Below are positions 8,577 to 16,687 of a DNA stretch of 64,000 nucleotides, in pieces; within the stretch, counting starts at the first letter, position 1; every line of letters begins with the position of its first letter. A program made the translations under genes and the position numbers. Origin of the DNA: Streptomyces coffeae (lineage in GTDB: Bacteria > Actinomycetota > Actinomycetes > Streptomycetales > Streptomycetaceae); the NCBI RefSeq assembly GCF_016741875.1, contig NZ_JAERRF010000031.1, positions 1 through 64,000 of the forward strand, in the 5' to 3' direction. The notes below the pieces were generated by a model. That model was not told where the DNA came from and did not search any database. It saw nothing but the letters and a program-made list of their open reading frames with translations.

Positions 8577-9584
8577 GTGCGCAAGGTCTGGCTGGGCGTC
8601 AGTGTCGGTCTCGGGGTCACGTCCTCGTTCGTCGGTCTGCTGGTCGTCGGCACCTATATGGTCGCCGCGGATCTCACCGGCGGCGGCAGCGGCGGGACCG
8701 TCGGGCTGGCCAAGGGCGCCGTCCCGGCCGCGTACCAGCCGCTCGTCCAGAAGTGGGGCAATAGCTGCCCCGCCATCAATCCCGCGCTCCTGGCCGCGCA
8801 GCTCTACCAGGAGAGCGGGTGGAACGCGAAGGCGCAGAGCCCGGCCAACGCCAAGGGGATAGCGCAGTTCATCCCCGCCACCTGGGCCAGCCACGGGGTG
8901 GACGGCGACAAGGACGGCGACCGGGACATCTGGGATCCGAAGGATGCCATCGCGTCGGCGGCCGCCTATGACTGCTCGCTCGCCAAGTATGTGAAGGACG
9001 TGCCGGGCAACGCCACGCACAACATGCTGGCCTCGTACAACGCCGGTGCCTATGCCGTGATCAAGCACGGCGGGGTGCCGCCGTACCGCGAGACACGGAA
9101 CTACGTGAAGACGATCACCACCCTCGCCAAGAGCTTCGAGGCCCCCGTCCAGCGGGTGCGCCCCTCGCAGCAGTCGGCCGGGGCGATCTACTTCGCGCAG
9201 AAGCAGCTCGGCAAGGAGTATCTGTGGGGCGGGAACGGTACGCCCGAGCAGGGCGGCCGGTTCGACTGCTCGGGGCTCACCAAGGCGGCGTACAAGACCG
9301 TCGGGATCGATCTCCCGCGCGTTGCCAATGACCAGTGGAACGCCGGGCCCCACCCCAAGCGGAACGAGCTGATCCCCGGGGACCTGGTCTTCTTCGCCTA
9401 CGATCTCGACGATCCGAGATCGATCCACCATGTGGGGATGTATGTGGGCGGCGGATACATGATCAACGCTCCGTACACGGGCGCGGTGATCAGATTCGAC
9501 AAGATCGACACCCCCGACTACATCGGCGCGACGCGGGTGACACAAGATGGCGCAAAAGCGTTGCCACGGGCGAACTCCGCGTAA
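8577..9584 (+). CDS. Bifunctional wall hydrolase: lytic transglycosylase (SLT) plus NlpC/P60
   Basis: An N-terminal membrane anchor (VWLGVSVGLGVTSSFVGLLVV) is followed by an SLT goose-lysozyme-like domain. Its features are INPALLAAQLYQESGW with the catalytic Glu, then GIAQFIPATW and NMLASYNAG. A C-terminal NlpC/P60 domain follows, with FDCSGLTKAAY (Cys), HHVGMYVGGG (His) and a final polar residue. This SLT plus NlpC/P60 order is that of VirB1-like hydrolases of Gram-positive conjugation modules (Tn916 Orf14 type), which open peptidoglycan for the channel. Two starts are possible. GTG 8577 is eight bases behind a strong GGAGG at 8564-8568 and is preferred; ATG 8559 has only a G-run. It diverges from the T4SS-like operon. 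Confidence 0.85.
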   Translation: MRKVWLGVSVGLGVTSSFVGLLVVGTYMVAADLTGGGSGGTVGLAKGAVPAAYQPLVQKWGNSCPAINPALLAAQLYQESGWNAKAQSPANAKGIAQFIPATWASHGVDGDKDGDRDIWDPKDAIASAAAYDCSLAKYVKDVPGNATHNMLASYNAGAYAVIKHGGVPPYRETRNYVKTITTLAKSFEAPVQRVRPSQQSAGAIYFAQKQLGKEYLWGGNGTPEQGGRFDCSGLTKAAYKTVGIDLPRVANDQWNAGPHPKRNELIPGDLVFFAYDLDDPRSIHHVGMYVGGGYMINAPYTGAVIRFDKIDTPDYIGATRVTQDGAKALPRANSA

Positions 9585-9835
9585 AGATTCCCCCTGAGCT
9601 GCGACGATCGGTCACCCTTCGATAACGTCCCGGTGATCGTTGGGTTGAGAACGGAACGCCCGGCGGAAAGTGGGCGTTTCCTGGGAGTGGATCGATTCCA
9701 TGCATGGGATCAGCGTGGTCCGACGTGGACGGGCGGCCGGTTCTCCGGCACCGGTCACGGCGGCCACCGGTCGTCACCACCACGGGGGCCGTCAACGGCA
9801 TGTAGCAACAGGCAAGAGATAAGGGGTCATGGCAC

Positions 9836-10555
9836 ATGGCTGGACTCGCACAGGACGGGTCGAACCCCGATGTCAGCCTGCTCTACGACATCAACGGACT
9901 CGCGAAGGACGCCCCCCACTGGTTCGACCGCGTCATGGAGTTCGTCGGCGAGTACGGGATCGTCATCGGGCTGGTCCTGGTGGCCCTCGGCGCCTGGTGG
10001 AGCGTGCGCAAGCGTCCGCAGGAAGCGCCGTCCGCCGTCGCGGGGCTGATATGGGCGCCGCTGGCGGCCGGACTCGCGCTGCTGGCCAACATCCCCATCC
10101 GGGGCATCGTCCAGCGGCCCCGCCCCTTCAAGGACCATCAGGGGCTCGACGTCCTGGTCGCGGGCAAGACCGACTACTCCTTCGTCAGCGATCACGCGAC
10201 GCTGACCATGGCCATTGCCGTCGGCGTCTTCATGGCCCACCGCGCCTTCGGGGTGGGTGCCATAGCGCTGGCGCTGCTCGAAGGCTTCTGCCGGGTCTAC
10301 ATGGGCGTGCACTACCCCACGGACGTGGTCGGCGGGTTCGCGCTGGGCACGGCGGTCACACTGCTGCTGGCGCCGCTGGCGATGATGCTGCTCACCCCGC
10401 TGACGACCGCCATCGCGGGCTCCCGCGCGGGCTGGCTGGTACGGGACGGCCGCGCCGCCCACGCCGTCGGATCCGCGGCCGGGGAAGGGCTGCCGGAGGT
10501 GCCCGAGCGCCGGTCGCCGGGCGGCGAGCGCGGCAACAAGGACCTCGCGGCCTAG
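9836..10555 (+). CDS. PAP2-family membrane phosphatase
   Basis: A 239-residue protein with about five or six membrane helices and the three PAP2 signature regions: RGIVQRPRPF, FVSDHATLTMA (Asp replaces the more usual Gly of PSGH), and CRVYMGVHYPTDVVGG with the catalytic His. Such enzymes dephosphorylate lipid phosphates such as undecaprenyl diphosphate or phosphatidate on the outer face of the membrane. The ATG at 9836 is eight bases behind AGGGG. The C-terminal 50 residues are a charged tail. A perfect hairpin terminator follows directly. Substrate cannot be told from the sequence. Confidence 0.85.
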   Translation: MAGLAQDGSNPDVSLLYDINGLAKDAPHWFDRVMEFVGEYGIVIGLVLVALGAWWSVRKRPQEAPSAVAGLIWAPLAAGLALLANIPIRGIVQRPRPFKDHQGLDVLVAGKTDYSFVSDHATLTMAIAVGVFMAHRAFGVGAIALALLEGFCRVYMGVHYPTDVVGGFALGTAVTLLLAPLAMMLLTPLTTAIAGSRAGWLVRDGRAAHAVGSAAGEGLPEVPERRSPGGERGNKDLAA

Positions 10556-10574
10556 GCCCTGGCACCCGGCGTAC

Positions 10575-10619
10575 ACACGGCAAAGGCCCGGCGGATGAAC
10601 CGCCGGGCCTTTGCCGTGT
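10575..10619. terminator. Bidirectional terminator hairpin
   Basis: Perfect 20-base inverted repeat (arms 10575-10594 and 10600-10619) with a five-base loop. It lies between the convergent PAP2 and oxidase genes and probably stops transcription from both sides. Confidence 0.9.
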
Positions 10620-10637
10620 TCGGCCGGTGTGCGGGCG

Positions 10638-12236
10638 TCAGAGCGCCTGCGGGAAGTTGAAGAGCCGGTCCGGGTCGTAACGCTTCTTCAGCTGGGTCAG
10701 CCGGTCCGCGGCGGATCCGTAGTACGCCTTCCGCCAGTCTCTCAGGGACGCGTCGGTGTAGTTCTGGTACGCCGCCCCCGAGGCGTACCGCCGCATCGCC
10801 GAGTGCGTACTGGCCAGCCAGGAGTTCTGTGCGTCGCCCGAGCCGCCCGCCGCCCAGGAGCCGGTGTACTGCGCGAGGAAGCGCGAGCGCCGGTGGACGA
10901 ACGCGGTGCTCTGGGCCGATACGCGGTTCACCGCCCCGCCCAGCGCGGTGAGCGCGATGCTGACCGCGCCACCGCCGCTGGTGCGCCGTCCGAACCGCTC
11001 GACCTGGTCGAGCATCGCGCGGACGCCCGCCGCGCTCAGCGAGCGGTCGTAGAAGTCCGAGCGCGCCGCGTAGGTCTCGCGCTGGAGCACCCCGGAGTTG
11101 CTCTGGCCCGGGTGGCCGCCGGGCAGATGGCACTTGGTGGTCGAGGTCTCGCTGCAGCCCGCGTACATCCGCATCGCCTCGACGTAGTCGCGGCGGCGCA
11201 GGGTGACCCGGGTGGCCGGGCCGGGGCCGCCCGGGCCGTCGGCCAGCCGGTCCACGGCGTTCTGGAGGTCGCCGTAGGTGCCCAAAGAGAAGCAGCTGAC
11301 GGAGACGGTGGGGGTGTGGCCGGGGGTGGCGGACAGATGCAGCGAGGACCATATTTCGTCCGGCTGGTCCGGGCCCCACTTCTGCCAGGCGCTCAGCACC
11401 TTCGCCGCCTTCGACCATGGCCATGACATGTACGCGGTGACGCCGTCGTGGGTCTGGTGGGTGCGGAAGCGGAGTTCGGTGACCACGCCGAAGTTGCCGT
11501 TGCCGGCGCCGCGCAGGGCCCAGAACAGATCGGTCTCGCGGTTCTTGGAGACGTCCAGCGTCTTGCCGTCCGCGGTGACGATCTTCGCGCCGATGAGGCT
11601 GTCCGAGGTCAGCCCGTACGCCCGGGAGACCACACCATGGCCGCCGCCCAGCGTCAGACCGGAGATGCCCACCGTGGGGCAGGAGCCGCCGGGGACGGTG
11701 ACACCGCGGGCGCCCAGCGTGGTGTAGATGTCGATGAGCTTGGCGCCGCCGCCGATCCGGGCCTCGCCCGAGGTGGTGCGGATCGAGCGCAGCGCGGAGA
11801 CATCGATGATCAGACGGCCGTCGCCGCTGGACCATCCGGCGTAGCTGTGGCCGCCGTTGCGGATGGCCACCGGGGTGTTGTGGCGCCGGGCGAAGGCCAG
11901 ACAGGCGGCGATGTCGGCGGTGTTCTCTATATAGGCGACACCGGCCGGACGCAGATGGTCGAACCGGGTGTTGTAGAGCCGCCGGGCCGAGGTGAAGTCG
12001 GAGTCGCCGGGGCGCACCAGATCGCCCTGGAGGTCCCTGCCCAGCGCGGTCCAGTCCGCGGCCCGCGCCGTTCCGGCGAGGGCGCCGGGGCGGCCGGAGG
12101 CGGCGGCGGAGCGGACGTCCGCCCCGGAGGTGGAACGGGAGGAGGCGGCCCGTCCGGAATCGTTGCTGCATGCGGTGGCCCAGCCGGCCGTCACCGTGAG
12201 TCCGGTGCCCGCTGCCAGCAGTTTCCGCCGGTTCAT
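10638..12236 (-). CDS. Secreted FAD-linked oxidase, berberine-bridge (BBE) type
   Basis: A 532-residue protein. The N-terminus MNRRKLLAAG resembles a twin-arginine signal and runs into a lipobox-like WATACS, so export as a lipoprotein is likely. The FAD_binding_4 domain carries NGGHSYAG (the His normally linked to FAD) and SCPTVGISGLTLGGGHG (the Cys of the second linkage), which suggests bicovalent flavin attachment. The C-terminus has the BBE motif YQNYTD and KKRYDPDRLFNFPQ. Family members oxidise sugars, alkaloids or polyketide alcohols; the substrate is unknown. It stands alone, with a terminator hairpin after its stop. Confidence 0.85.
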   Translation of the reverse strand: MNRRKLLAAGTGLTVTAGWATACSNDSGRAASSRSTSGADVRSAAASGRPGALAGTARAADWTALGRDLQGDLVRPGDSDFTSARRLYNTRFDHLRPAGVAYIENTADIAACLAFARRHNTPVAIRNGGHSYAGWSSGDGRLIIDVSALRSIRTTSGEARIGGGAKLIDIYTTLGARGVTVPGGSCPTVGISGLTLGGGHGVVSRAYGLTSDSLIGAKIVTADGKTLDVSKNRETDLFWALRGAGNGNFGVVTELRFRTHQTHDGVTAYMSWPWSKAAKVLSAWQKWGPDQPDEIWSSLHLSATPGHTPTVSVSCFSLGTYGDLQNAVDRLADGPGGPGPATRVTLRRRDYVEAMRMYAGCSETSTTKCHLPGGHPGQSNSGVLQRETYAARSDFYDRSLSAAGVRAMLDQVERFGRRTSGGGAVSIALTALGGAVNRVSAQSTAFVHRRSRFLAQYTGSWAAGGSGDAQNSWLASTHSAMRRYASGAAYQNYTDASLRDWRKAYYGSAADRLTQLKKRYDPDRLFNFPQAL

Positions 12237-12495
12237 GGCGGTGTCCCCTCCCTGTCGACCTGTGTCCGAAACGCGGACCAGGCCGCCGCTCAGCGGGCCC
12301 GGTCACTTGGTCAGAGGGGAGGACCGGGTGAGGTGGTTCCGTTTGTCCGGGCGGGAGTTCGACGTTTTGGCCATCAAGGGGCCATCAACAGGCAGCCGGT
12401 GGGACGGCCGTGAGGAGGGGAGCCTGCGACCGTCAGGGAGAACAGGGCAAGGCGCCGGGGAACGCCGCCGTCGAGGGAAGCCGGGAACGTCGTCG

Positions 12496-12541
12496 TCAGA
12501 GCACGTCCGGCGCGGAGTTCAGAGCACGTCCGGCACGGAGT
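12496..12541. repeat. Tandem 23-bp duplication at a gene end
   Basis: Two adjacent 23-base copies (12496-12518 and 12519-12541) differ at one position. The second contains the last codons and stop of the small minus-strand gene; the first repeats them just beyond the stop. Confidence 0.85.
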
Positions 12542-12737
12542 GACGGGTCGTCGTATGCGCGGCCGCGTCGTCGCGCGCCAGCCCGCGGGCGCGACGGGCG
12601 GGGCCGGACCAGCCGCAGGTGCAGCGGGCGAGGCAGAAGGAACCCCGCTCCACGGTGGACGTGAGCGGGCCGTCGGCGCCTGTGTCGCCCGGGCCGCCGT
12701 CGTCCGCGCCGGGGCCCGTGTCACCTGAGTCGAGCAC
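12519..12737 (-). CDS. Small conserved streptomycete protein with CxC motif
   Basis: A 72-residue protein starting with GTG at 12737. The N-terminal 25 residues are Gly/Asp-rich. The core FCLARCTCGWSGPARRARGLARDDAAAH has a C-x-C pair and a basic helix. I believe similar CGWxGPARR proteins are common and short in Streptomyces, but no function is known to me. It diverges from the lipoprotein gene. The last codons are tandemly duplicated after the stop. Reality of the gene is likely but not certain. Confidence 0.55.
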   Translation of the reverse strand: MLDSGDTGPGADDGGPGDTGADGPLTSTVERGSFCLARCTCGWSGPARRARGLARDDAAAHTTTRHSVPDVL

Positions 12738-12833
12738 ATGACCACGCTACCGGGCCGTGACGGGCCGCCCGACCGGATCGTTAAACGAACAAGTACCAAG
12801 CATGGACGAGCGTGGCCAGGGGGTCGGCGGTCG

Positions 12834-13745
12834 ATGGAGTTCCAGCAGCGCGGACTCGGCGTACGGAGACGGGTGAGAGTGGTCGCCGGGGTCGTGGCGG
12901 GCGGTCTGCTGGCTGCGCTCCTGGCGACAGTCAGCGGCTGTTCCTCCGAGACGGCGGCCGATGAGCGCCCCGGCGGTGTCGCCCCGGACGAGACCGCGGT
13001 CGCGGTGCTGCGGCGGGCGGCGGACGTCCTGGTCCGCGAGGGCAGTTCACGGGTCCGTACGACCATGGAGACGGCCACGGGTGGCACCCGCGTGTCCATC
13101 CGGGGCGCCGGGGCGTACGACTTCGAGAAGCGGCGGGGGCGGCTGCGGCTGCTGCTGCCGCGCGACCCGATGGGGGACGCCGAGCATGCGCCGATCACCG
13201 AACTCCTCGCCTCCGGAGCGCTCTTCATGCGCAATCGCGGTGCGGGCATCCCCAGCGACAAATGGGTACGGGTGGACACCACCGACATTCCGGACGGCAA
13301 TCTGGTCACCGGAGGAGCCACGGACCCGCTGGCCGCCGCCGAACTGCTGCGCGGGGTGCGGAAGGCGAGCCTGGTGGGCGAGGAGGGGCTCGACGGGGCC
13401 CTGGTGCGCCACTACCGCGGCACCACCGACATCGGCCGCGCCGCGCGGGTGGCGTCGGAGGGCGCGCGCGGTGCGCTGACCGCCGCGGCCAAGGGGTTCG
13501 ACGAGGGCACGGTCGCCTTCGACGCGTATCTCGACGGCCTCGGGCGGCTGCGTGAGGTGCGCCACCGCTTCACCGTGGGCAGCCAGGTCAGCGGCCGGGA
13601 CGCGGCCCAGGAGCAGGGGGCCACCGGCAGCGCGGTGGGGGTGTCCTCCACGACCGAGCTGTACGACTTCGGGGCGCCGGCCCTGGTCGAGCTGCCCAAG
13701 CCCGCGGATATCTACACAGGGAAGGTCGGATCGCCTCAGAAGTAG
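12834..13745 (+). CDS. Putative lipoprotein, LppX/LprG-like
   Basis: A 303-residue protein. The start is taken as ATG 12834 (MEFQQRGLGVRRR), followed by a hydrophobic stretch and lipobox TVSGCSS, so it should be a membrane-anchored lipoprotein. The body has the alternating beta-rich pattern of actinobacterial LolA/LppX-like proteins (VLVREGSSRVRTTMETATGG, then SIRGAGAYDFEKRRGRLRL, then VRVDTTDIPDGNL). Relatives bind lipids or act in envelope homeostasis; here the ligand is unknown. It is followed at some distance by a small conserved gene in the same direction. Confidence 0.7.
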   Translation: MEFQQRGLGVRRRVRVVAGVVAGGLLAALLATVSGCSSETAADERPGGVAPDETAVAVLRRAADVLVREGSSRVRTTMETATGGTRVSIRGAGAYDFEKRRGRLRLLLPRDPMGDAEHAPITELLASGALFMRNRGAGIPSDKWVRVDTTDIPDGNLVTGGATDPLAAAELLRGVRKASLVGEEGLDGALVRHYRGTTDIGRAARVASEGARGALTAAAKGFDEGTVAFDAYLDGLGRLREVRHRFTVGSQVSGRDAAQEQGATGSAVGVSSTTELYDFGAPALVELPKPADIYTGKVGSPQK

Positions 13746-13872
13746 TCGGAGGGGCCCGCTCTGCCCTTCGAAATGGCCCATCCGTGCCATGCGCGGAGTG
13801 TGTACCGATCCCTACGCTGGGAAGCCGCTGCTCGAAAGTGCTCGCAGGTGCTCGCAGGAGGAGGTGAAACAC

Positions 13873-14136
13873 GTGGTTGCGCGTCGCGGCTCGTCGGGCC
13901 CGGACCCCGTGGCCCTCGTCGAGATCGATCTCTATGGTGAGTTGATGATCGCTGCGTCGAGCGCGGACGAGGACAGGCTCAGCACGGACCGTATCGACGA
14001 GGTTCTCCGGGTGGAGGCCGACCGATCAGATCCGGCCGAGCGTGCCCGGGTCGACAGCCCCCGGAGCGACCGGGGTGCCGACCGGGCTCCGGGTGCGGAG
14101 CAGGATTCGGAAGCCGAGGTCCCGGACGCCGGGTGA
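13873..14136 (+). CDS. Small conserved hypothetical protein
   Basis: An 87-residue protein. The GTG at 13873 lies behind a strong GGAGGAGGTGA (13857-13867), which decides the start. The sequence VALVEIDLYGELMIAASSADEDRLSTDRIDEVLRV looks well conserved in my memory of streptomycete genomes, while the C-terminal 40 residues are Asp/Glu/Arg-rich and variable. No known domain is recognised. It lies upstream of the oppositely oriented csoR. Confidence 0.65.
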   Translation: MVARRGSSGPDPVALVEIDLYGELMIAASSADEDRLSTDRIDEVLRVEADRSDPAERARVDSPRSDRGADRAPGAEQDSEAEVPDAG

Positions 14137-14260
14137 GAGTTGTCACCGCCTCGCCGGCGGGCGCGGAGCGCTCCGTCCGGCGAGGGTGCGGTGCGGCCCG
14201 CGGCGGGCCGCTGATGGGCCCGGTCCCCGGCGGAGCGCCAGGTCGCACCGGCCGCCCCGG

Positions 14261-14665
14261 TCAGGTCCGCAGCAGCCGGGCGATGGCCGCTGTGGCCTCG
14301 GCCACCTTGGCGTCGACCTCGCTCCCGCCCTCGGTCTCGCCCTGTGCGGCGCTCTCCACGGCCGCGCTGGCGACGCAGTGGCGCAGATGCTCCTCCAGCA
14401 GCTGGAGGGCGAAGGACTGGAGCGCCTTGGTGCTCGCCGAGACCTGGGTGAGTATGTCGATGCAGTAGACGTCCTCTTCAACCATCCGCTGCAAGCCCCT
14501 GACCTGGCCCTCGATCCGGCGCAGCCGCTTGAGGTGCTGGTCCTTCTGCTTGGCGTACCCATGGCCGCCGTGGCTCTCGGGAGCCGGTCCCGACGCCTGG
14601 CCGGATGCCTCGCTCCCGGTCCCGCCCTCGAGGGGCGAGCCGGTGTCGGCTGCCGTGGTCGTCAT
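14261..14665 (-). CDS. csoR: CsoR-family copper-sensing repressor
   Basis: A 134-residue protein with a disordered N-terminus of about 38 residues, a helical DUF156/CsoR core (LKRLRRIEGQVRGLQRMVEEDVYCIDILTQ) and HLRHCVASAA. It holds the Cys-His-Cys copper(I) ligand set: Cys in DVYCIDI, then His and Cys in EEHLRHCV. A palindromic GC-flanked operator sits 33 bases upstream of its ATG. Copper binding should release the operator and derepress copper efflux genes. From memory the S. coelicolor/S. lividans counterpart is SCO4136. No copper ATPase or chaperone is adjacent, so its targets lie elsewhere. Confidence 0.9.
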   Translation of the reverse strand: MTTTAADTGSPLEGGTGSEASGQASGPAPESHGGHGYAKQKDQHLKRLRRIEGQVRGLQRMVEEDVYCIDILTQVSASTKALQSFALQLLEEHLRHCVASAAVESAAQGETEGGSEVDAKVAEATAAIARLLRT

Positions 14666-14697
14666 GGAGTCCTCCCGTTGTTCACTCTATGTCCCCG

Positions 14698-14716
14698 TAT
14701 ACCCCCACTGGGTATA
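14698..14716. promoter_or_regulatory. CsoR operator
   Basis: TATACCCCCACTGGGTATA matches the TATACCCC-n-GGGTATA type of CsoR binding site. It lies just upstream of csoR, implying autoregulation. Confidence 0.8.
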
Positions 14717-14857
14717 TGCTACCGGGTTTTCCGGTCGATTCCGGCCCCTGTGAAGAGCACTCTCCCTGATGGGCGACACTGGGACCGCCGGTTACCGTGG
14801 CCGGAAGATGCGCCTAGCATCGTCGAGTCCCCATCCGCTGCATCCCGAGGATCCCCA

Positions 14858-15478
14858 GTGCGCTTTCGTCTGACCCCCAGGGAGACGAGCTTTTACGACA
14901 TGTTCGCCGCCTCCGCGGACAACATCGTGACCGGCTCCAAGCTCCTGATGGAATTGCTCGGGGCGGACTCCGCCGCTCGTGCCGAGATCTCGGAGCGGAT
15001 GAGGGCCGCGGAGCACGCGGGAGACGACGCCACCCACGCGATCTTCCATCAGCTGAACTCCTCCTTCATCACGCCGTTCGACCGCGAGGACATCTACCGT
15101 CTGGCCTCGTCCCTCGACGACATCATGGACTTCATGGAGGAGGCCGTCGACCTGGTCGTTCTCTACCAGGTCGAGGAGTTGCCCAAGGGTGTGGAGCAGC
15201 AGATCGAGGTGCTGGCGCGGGCGGCTGAGCTGACCGCGGAGGCGATGCCGAATCTGCGCACCATGACCAACCTCACCGAGTACTGGATCGAGGTCAACCG
15301 GCTGGAGAACCAGGCGGACCAGATCCACCGCAAGCTGCTGGCCCACCTCTTCAACGGCAAGTACGACGCCATCGAGGTGCTCAAGCTCAAGCAGATCGTG
15401 GATGTGCTCGAGGAGGCGGCCGACGCCTTCGAGCATGTGGCCAATACGGTCGAGACCATCGCCGTCAAGGAGTCCTGA
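14858..15478 (+). CDS. DUF47 / PhoU-like protein
   Basis: A 206-residue all-helical protein of the DUF47 (Pit accessory protein) family, with GADSAARAEISERMRAAEHAGDDATH and FITPFDREDIYRLASSLDDIMD. The conserved E-x-x-x-D pairs in these helices bind metal clusters in PhoU-like proteins. GTG 14858 follows a GAGG at 14847-14850. The gene ends nine bases before the Pit permease, so the two form an operon; the partner probably regulates or couples the permease. In S. coelicolor the pair corresponds, from memory, to SCO4137-4138. Confidence 0.85.
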   Translation: MRFRLTPRETSFYDMFAASADNIVTGSKLLMELLGADSAARAEISERMRAAEHAGDDATHAIFHQLNSSFITPFDREDIYRLASSLDDIMDFMEEAVDLVVLYQVEELPKGVEQQIEVLARAAELTAEAMPNLRTMTNLTEYWIEVNRLENQADQIHRKLLAHLFNGKYDAIEVLKLKQIVDVLEEAADAFEHVANTVETIAVKES

Positions 15479-15486
15479 GCCCCGGC

Positions 15487-16485
15487 ATGGACACCTTCGC
15501 GCTTGTCGTGACCATCGCGGTCGCGCTCTTCTTCACCTATACCAACGGCTTCCACGACTCCGCGAACGCCATCGCGACCTCGGTCTCCACCCGCGCGCTG
15601 ACCCCGCGGGCGGCGCTGGCGATGGCCGCGGTGATGAACCTCGCCGGTGCCTTCCTGGGCAGTGGGGTCGCCAAAACCGTCAGCGAGGGCCTGATCGCCA
15701 CCCCGACGGGCAAACAAGGCATGATGATCTTGTTCGCCGGACTGGTGGGCGCGATCACCTGGAACATGGTGACCTGGTACTTCGGGCTGCCGTCCTCCTC
15801 CTCACACGCTCTGTTCGGCGGTCTGGTGGGCGCGGCGCTCGCCGGTGCCAGCACGGTCCACTGGGACGGCGTGCTGGAGAAGATCGTCATTCCGATGGTG
15901 ATCTCGCCGATCGTCGGCCTGGTGCTGGGCTACTTCGTGATGGTGATCATCTTCTGGATCTTCCGTAAGGCCAACCCGCACAAGGCCAAGCGCGGCTTCC
16001 GGATAGCCCAGACCGTCTCGGCGGCGGGCATGGCGCTGGGCCACGGTCTCCAGGACGCCCAGAAGACCATGGGTGTTGTGGTGATGGCCCTGGTCATCTC
16101 CGGTGTCGAGGACCAGGGTGATCCGATTCCGGTGTGGGTGAAGATCGCCTGTGCCGCGATGCTCTCGCTGGGCACCTACGCGGGCGGCTGGCGCATCATG
16201 CGCACGCTGGGCCGCCGGATCATCGAGCTGGACCCGCCGCAGGGGTTCGCGGCCGAGACCACGGCGGCGTCCGTCATGTACAGCGCGTCGTTCATGTTCA
16301 ACGCGCCGATCTCCACCACCCATGTGATCACCTCGGCGATCATGGGCGTGGGCGCCACCAAGCGCATCAGCGCGGTGCGCTGGGGCGTCGCGAAGAACAT
16401 CATCCTCGGCTGGTTCATCACCATGCCCGCGGCCGCCGGTGTGGCGGCGGGCAGCTACTGGATCGTGAATCTGGCCTTCGGCTGA
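15487..16485 (+). CDS. pitH2: Low-affinity inorganic phosphate transporter (Pit)
   Basis: A 332-residue polytopic PiT-family (PF01384) permease. It has the two duplicated signature regions YTNGFHDSANAIATSVSTRALTP near the N-terminus and AHGLQDAQKT-like GHGLQDAQKTMGVV in the middle, then FNAPISTTHVITSAIMG. Pit carriers import metal-phosphate with protons. It is co-transcribed with the DUF47 gene and faces the pst operon across a terminator. The symbol follows the S. coelicolor name as I recall it. Confidence 0.85.
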   Translation: MDTFALVVTIAVALFFTYTNGFHDSANAIATSVSTRALTPRAALAMAAVMNLAGAFLGSGVAKTVSEGLIATPTGKQGMMILFAGLVGAITWNMVTWYFGLPSSSSHALFGGLVGAALAGASTVHWDGVLEKIVIPMVISPIVGLVLGYFVMVIIFWIFRKANPHKAKRGFRIAQTVSAAGMALGHGLQDAQKTMGVVVMALVISGVEDQGDPIPVWVKIACAAMLSLGTYAGGWRIMRTLGRRIIELDPPQGFAAETTAASVMYSASFMFNAPISTTHVITSAIMGVGATKRISAVRWGVAKNIILGWFITMPAAAGVAAGSYWIVNLAFG

Positions 16486-16583
16486 CGGCCTTGTCCCTCG
16501 CGGCCCGCGGGCGTTGTCATCCACGTCCCGCGGGCTTCGCCGTACGCCCGTCGGCCCGCGCCGCAGCGCGGCGAGCACATAGG

Positions 16584-16614
16584 AGGCCCGCCCCCGGGAG
16601 CCAGGGGCGGGCCT
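16584..16614. terminator. Bidirectional terminator
   Basis: Perfect 11-base stem (16584-16594 with 16604-16614) followed by TTT, between the convergent pit and pstB genes. Confidence 0.8.
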
Positions 16615-16687
16615 TTCGTCATGCGGTGGCACCGCCATGCAGCACCGCAGGACGCCTCCTCCTCGCCGGATCGCGAGGGGTCGTGGG

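Noticed and set aside
8046..9545. 499-codon minus-strand frame opposite the wall hydrolase
   Set aside because: The plus strand encodes SLT and NlpC/P60 motifs; this frame shows no domain.
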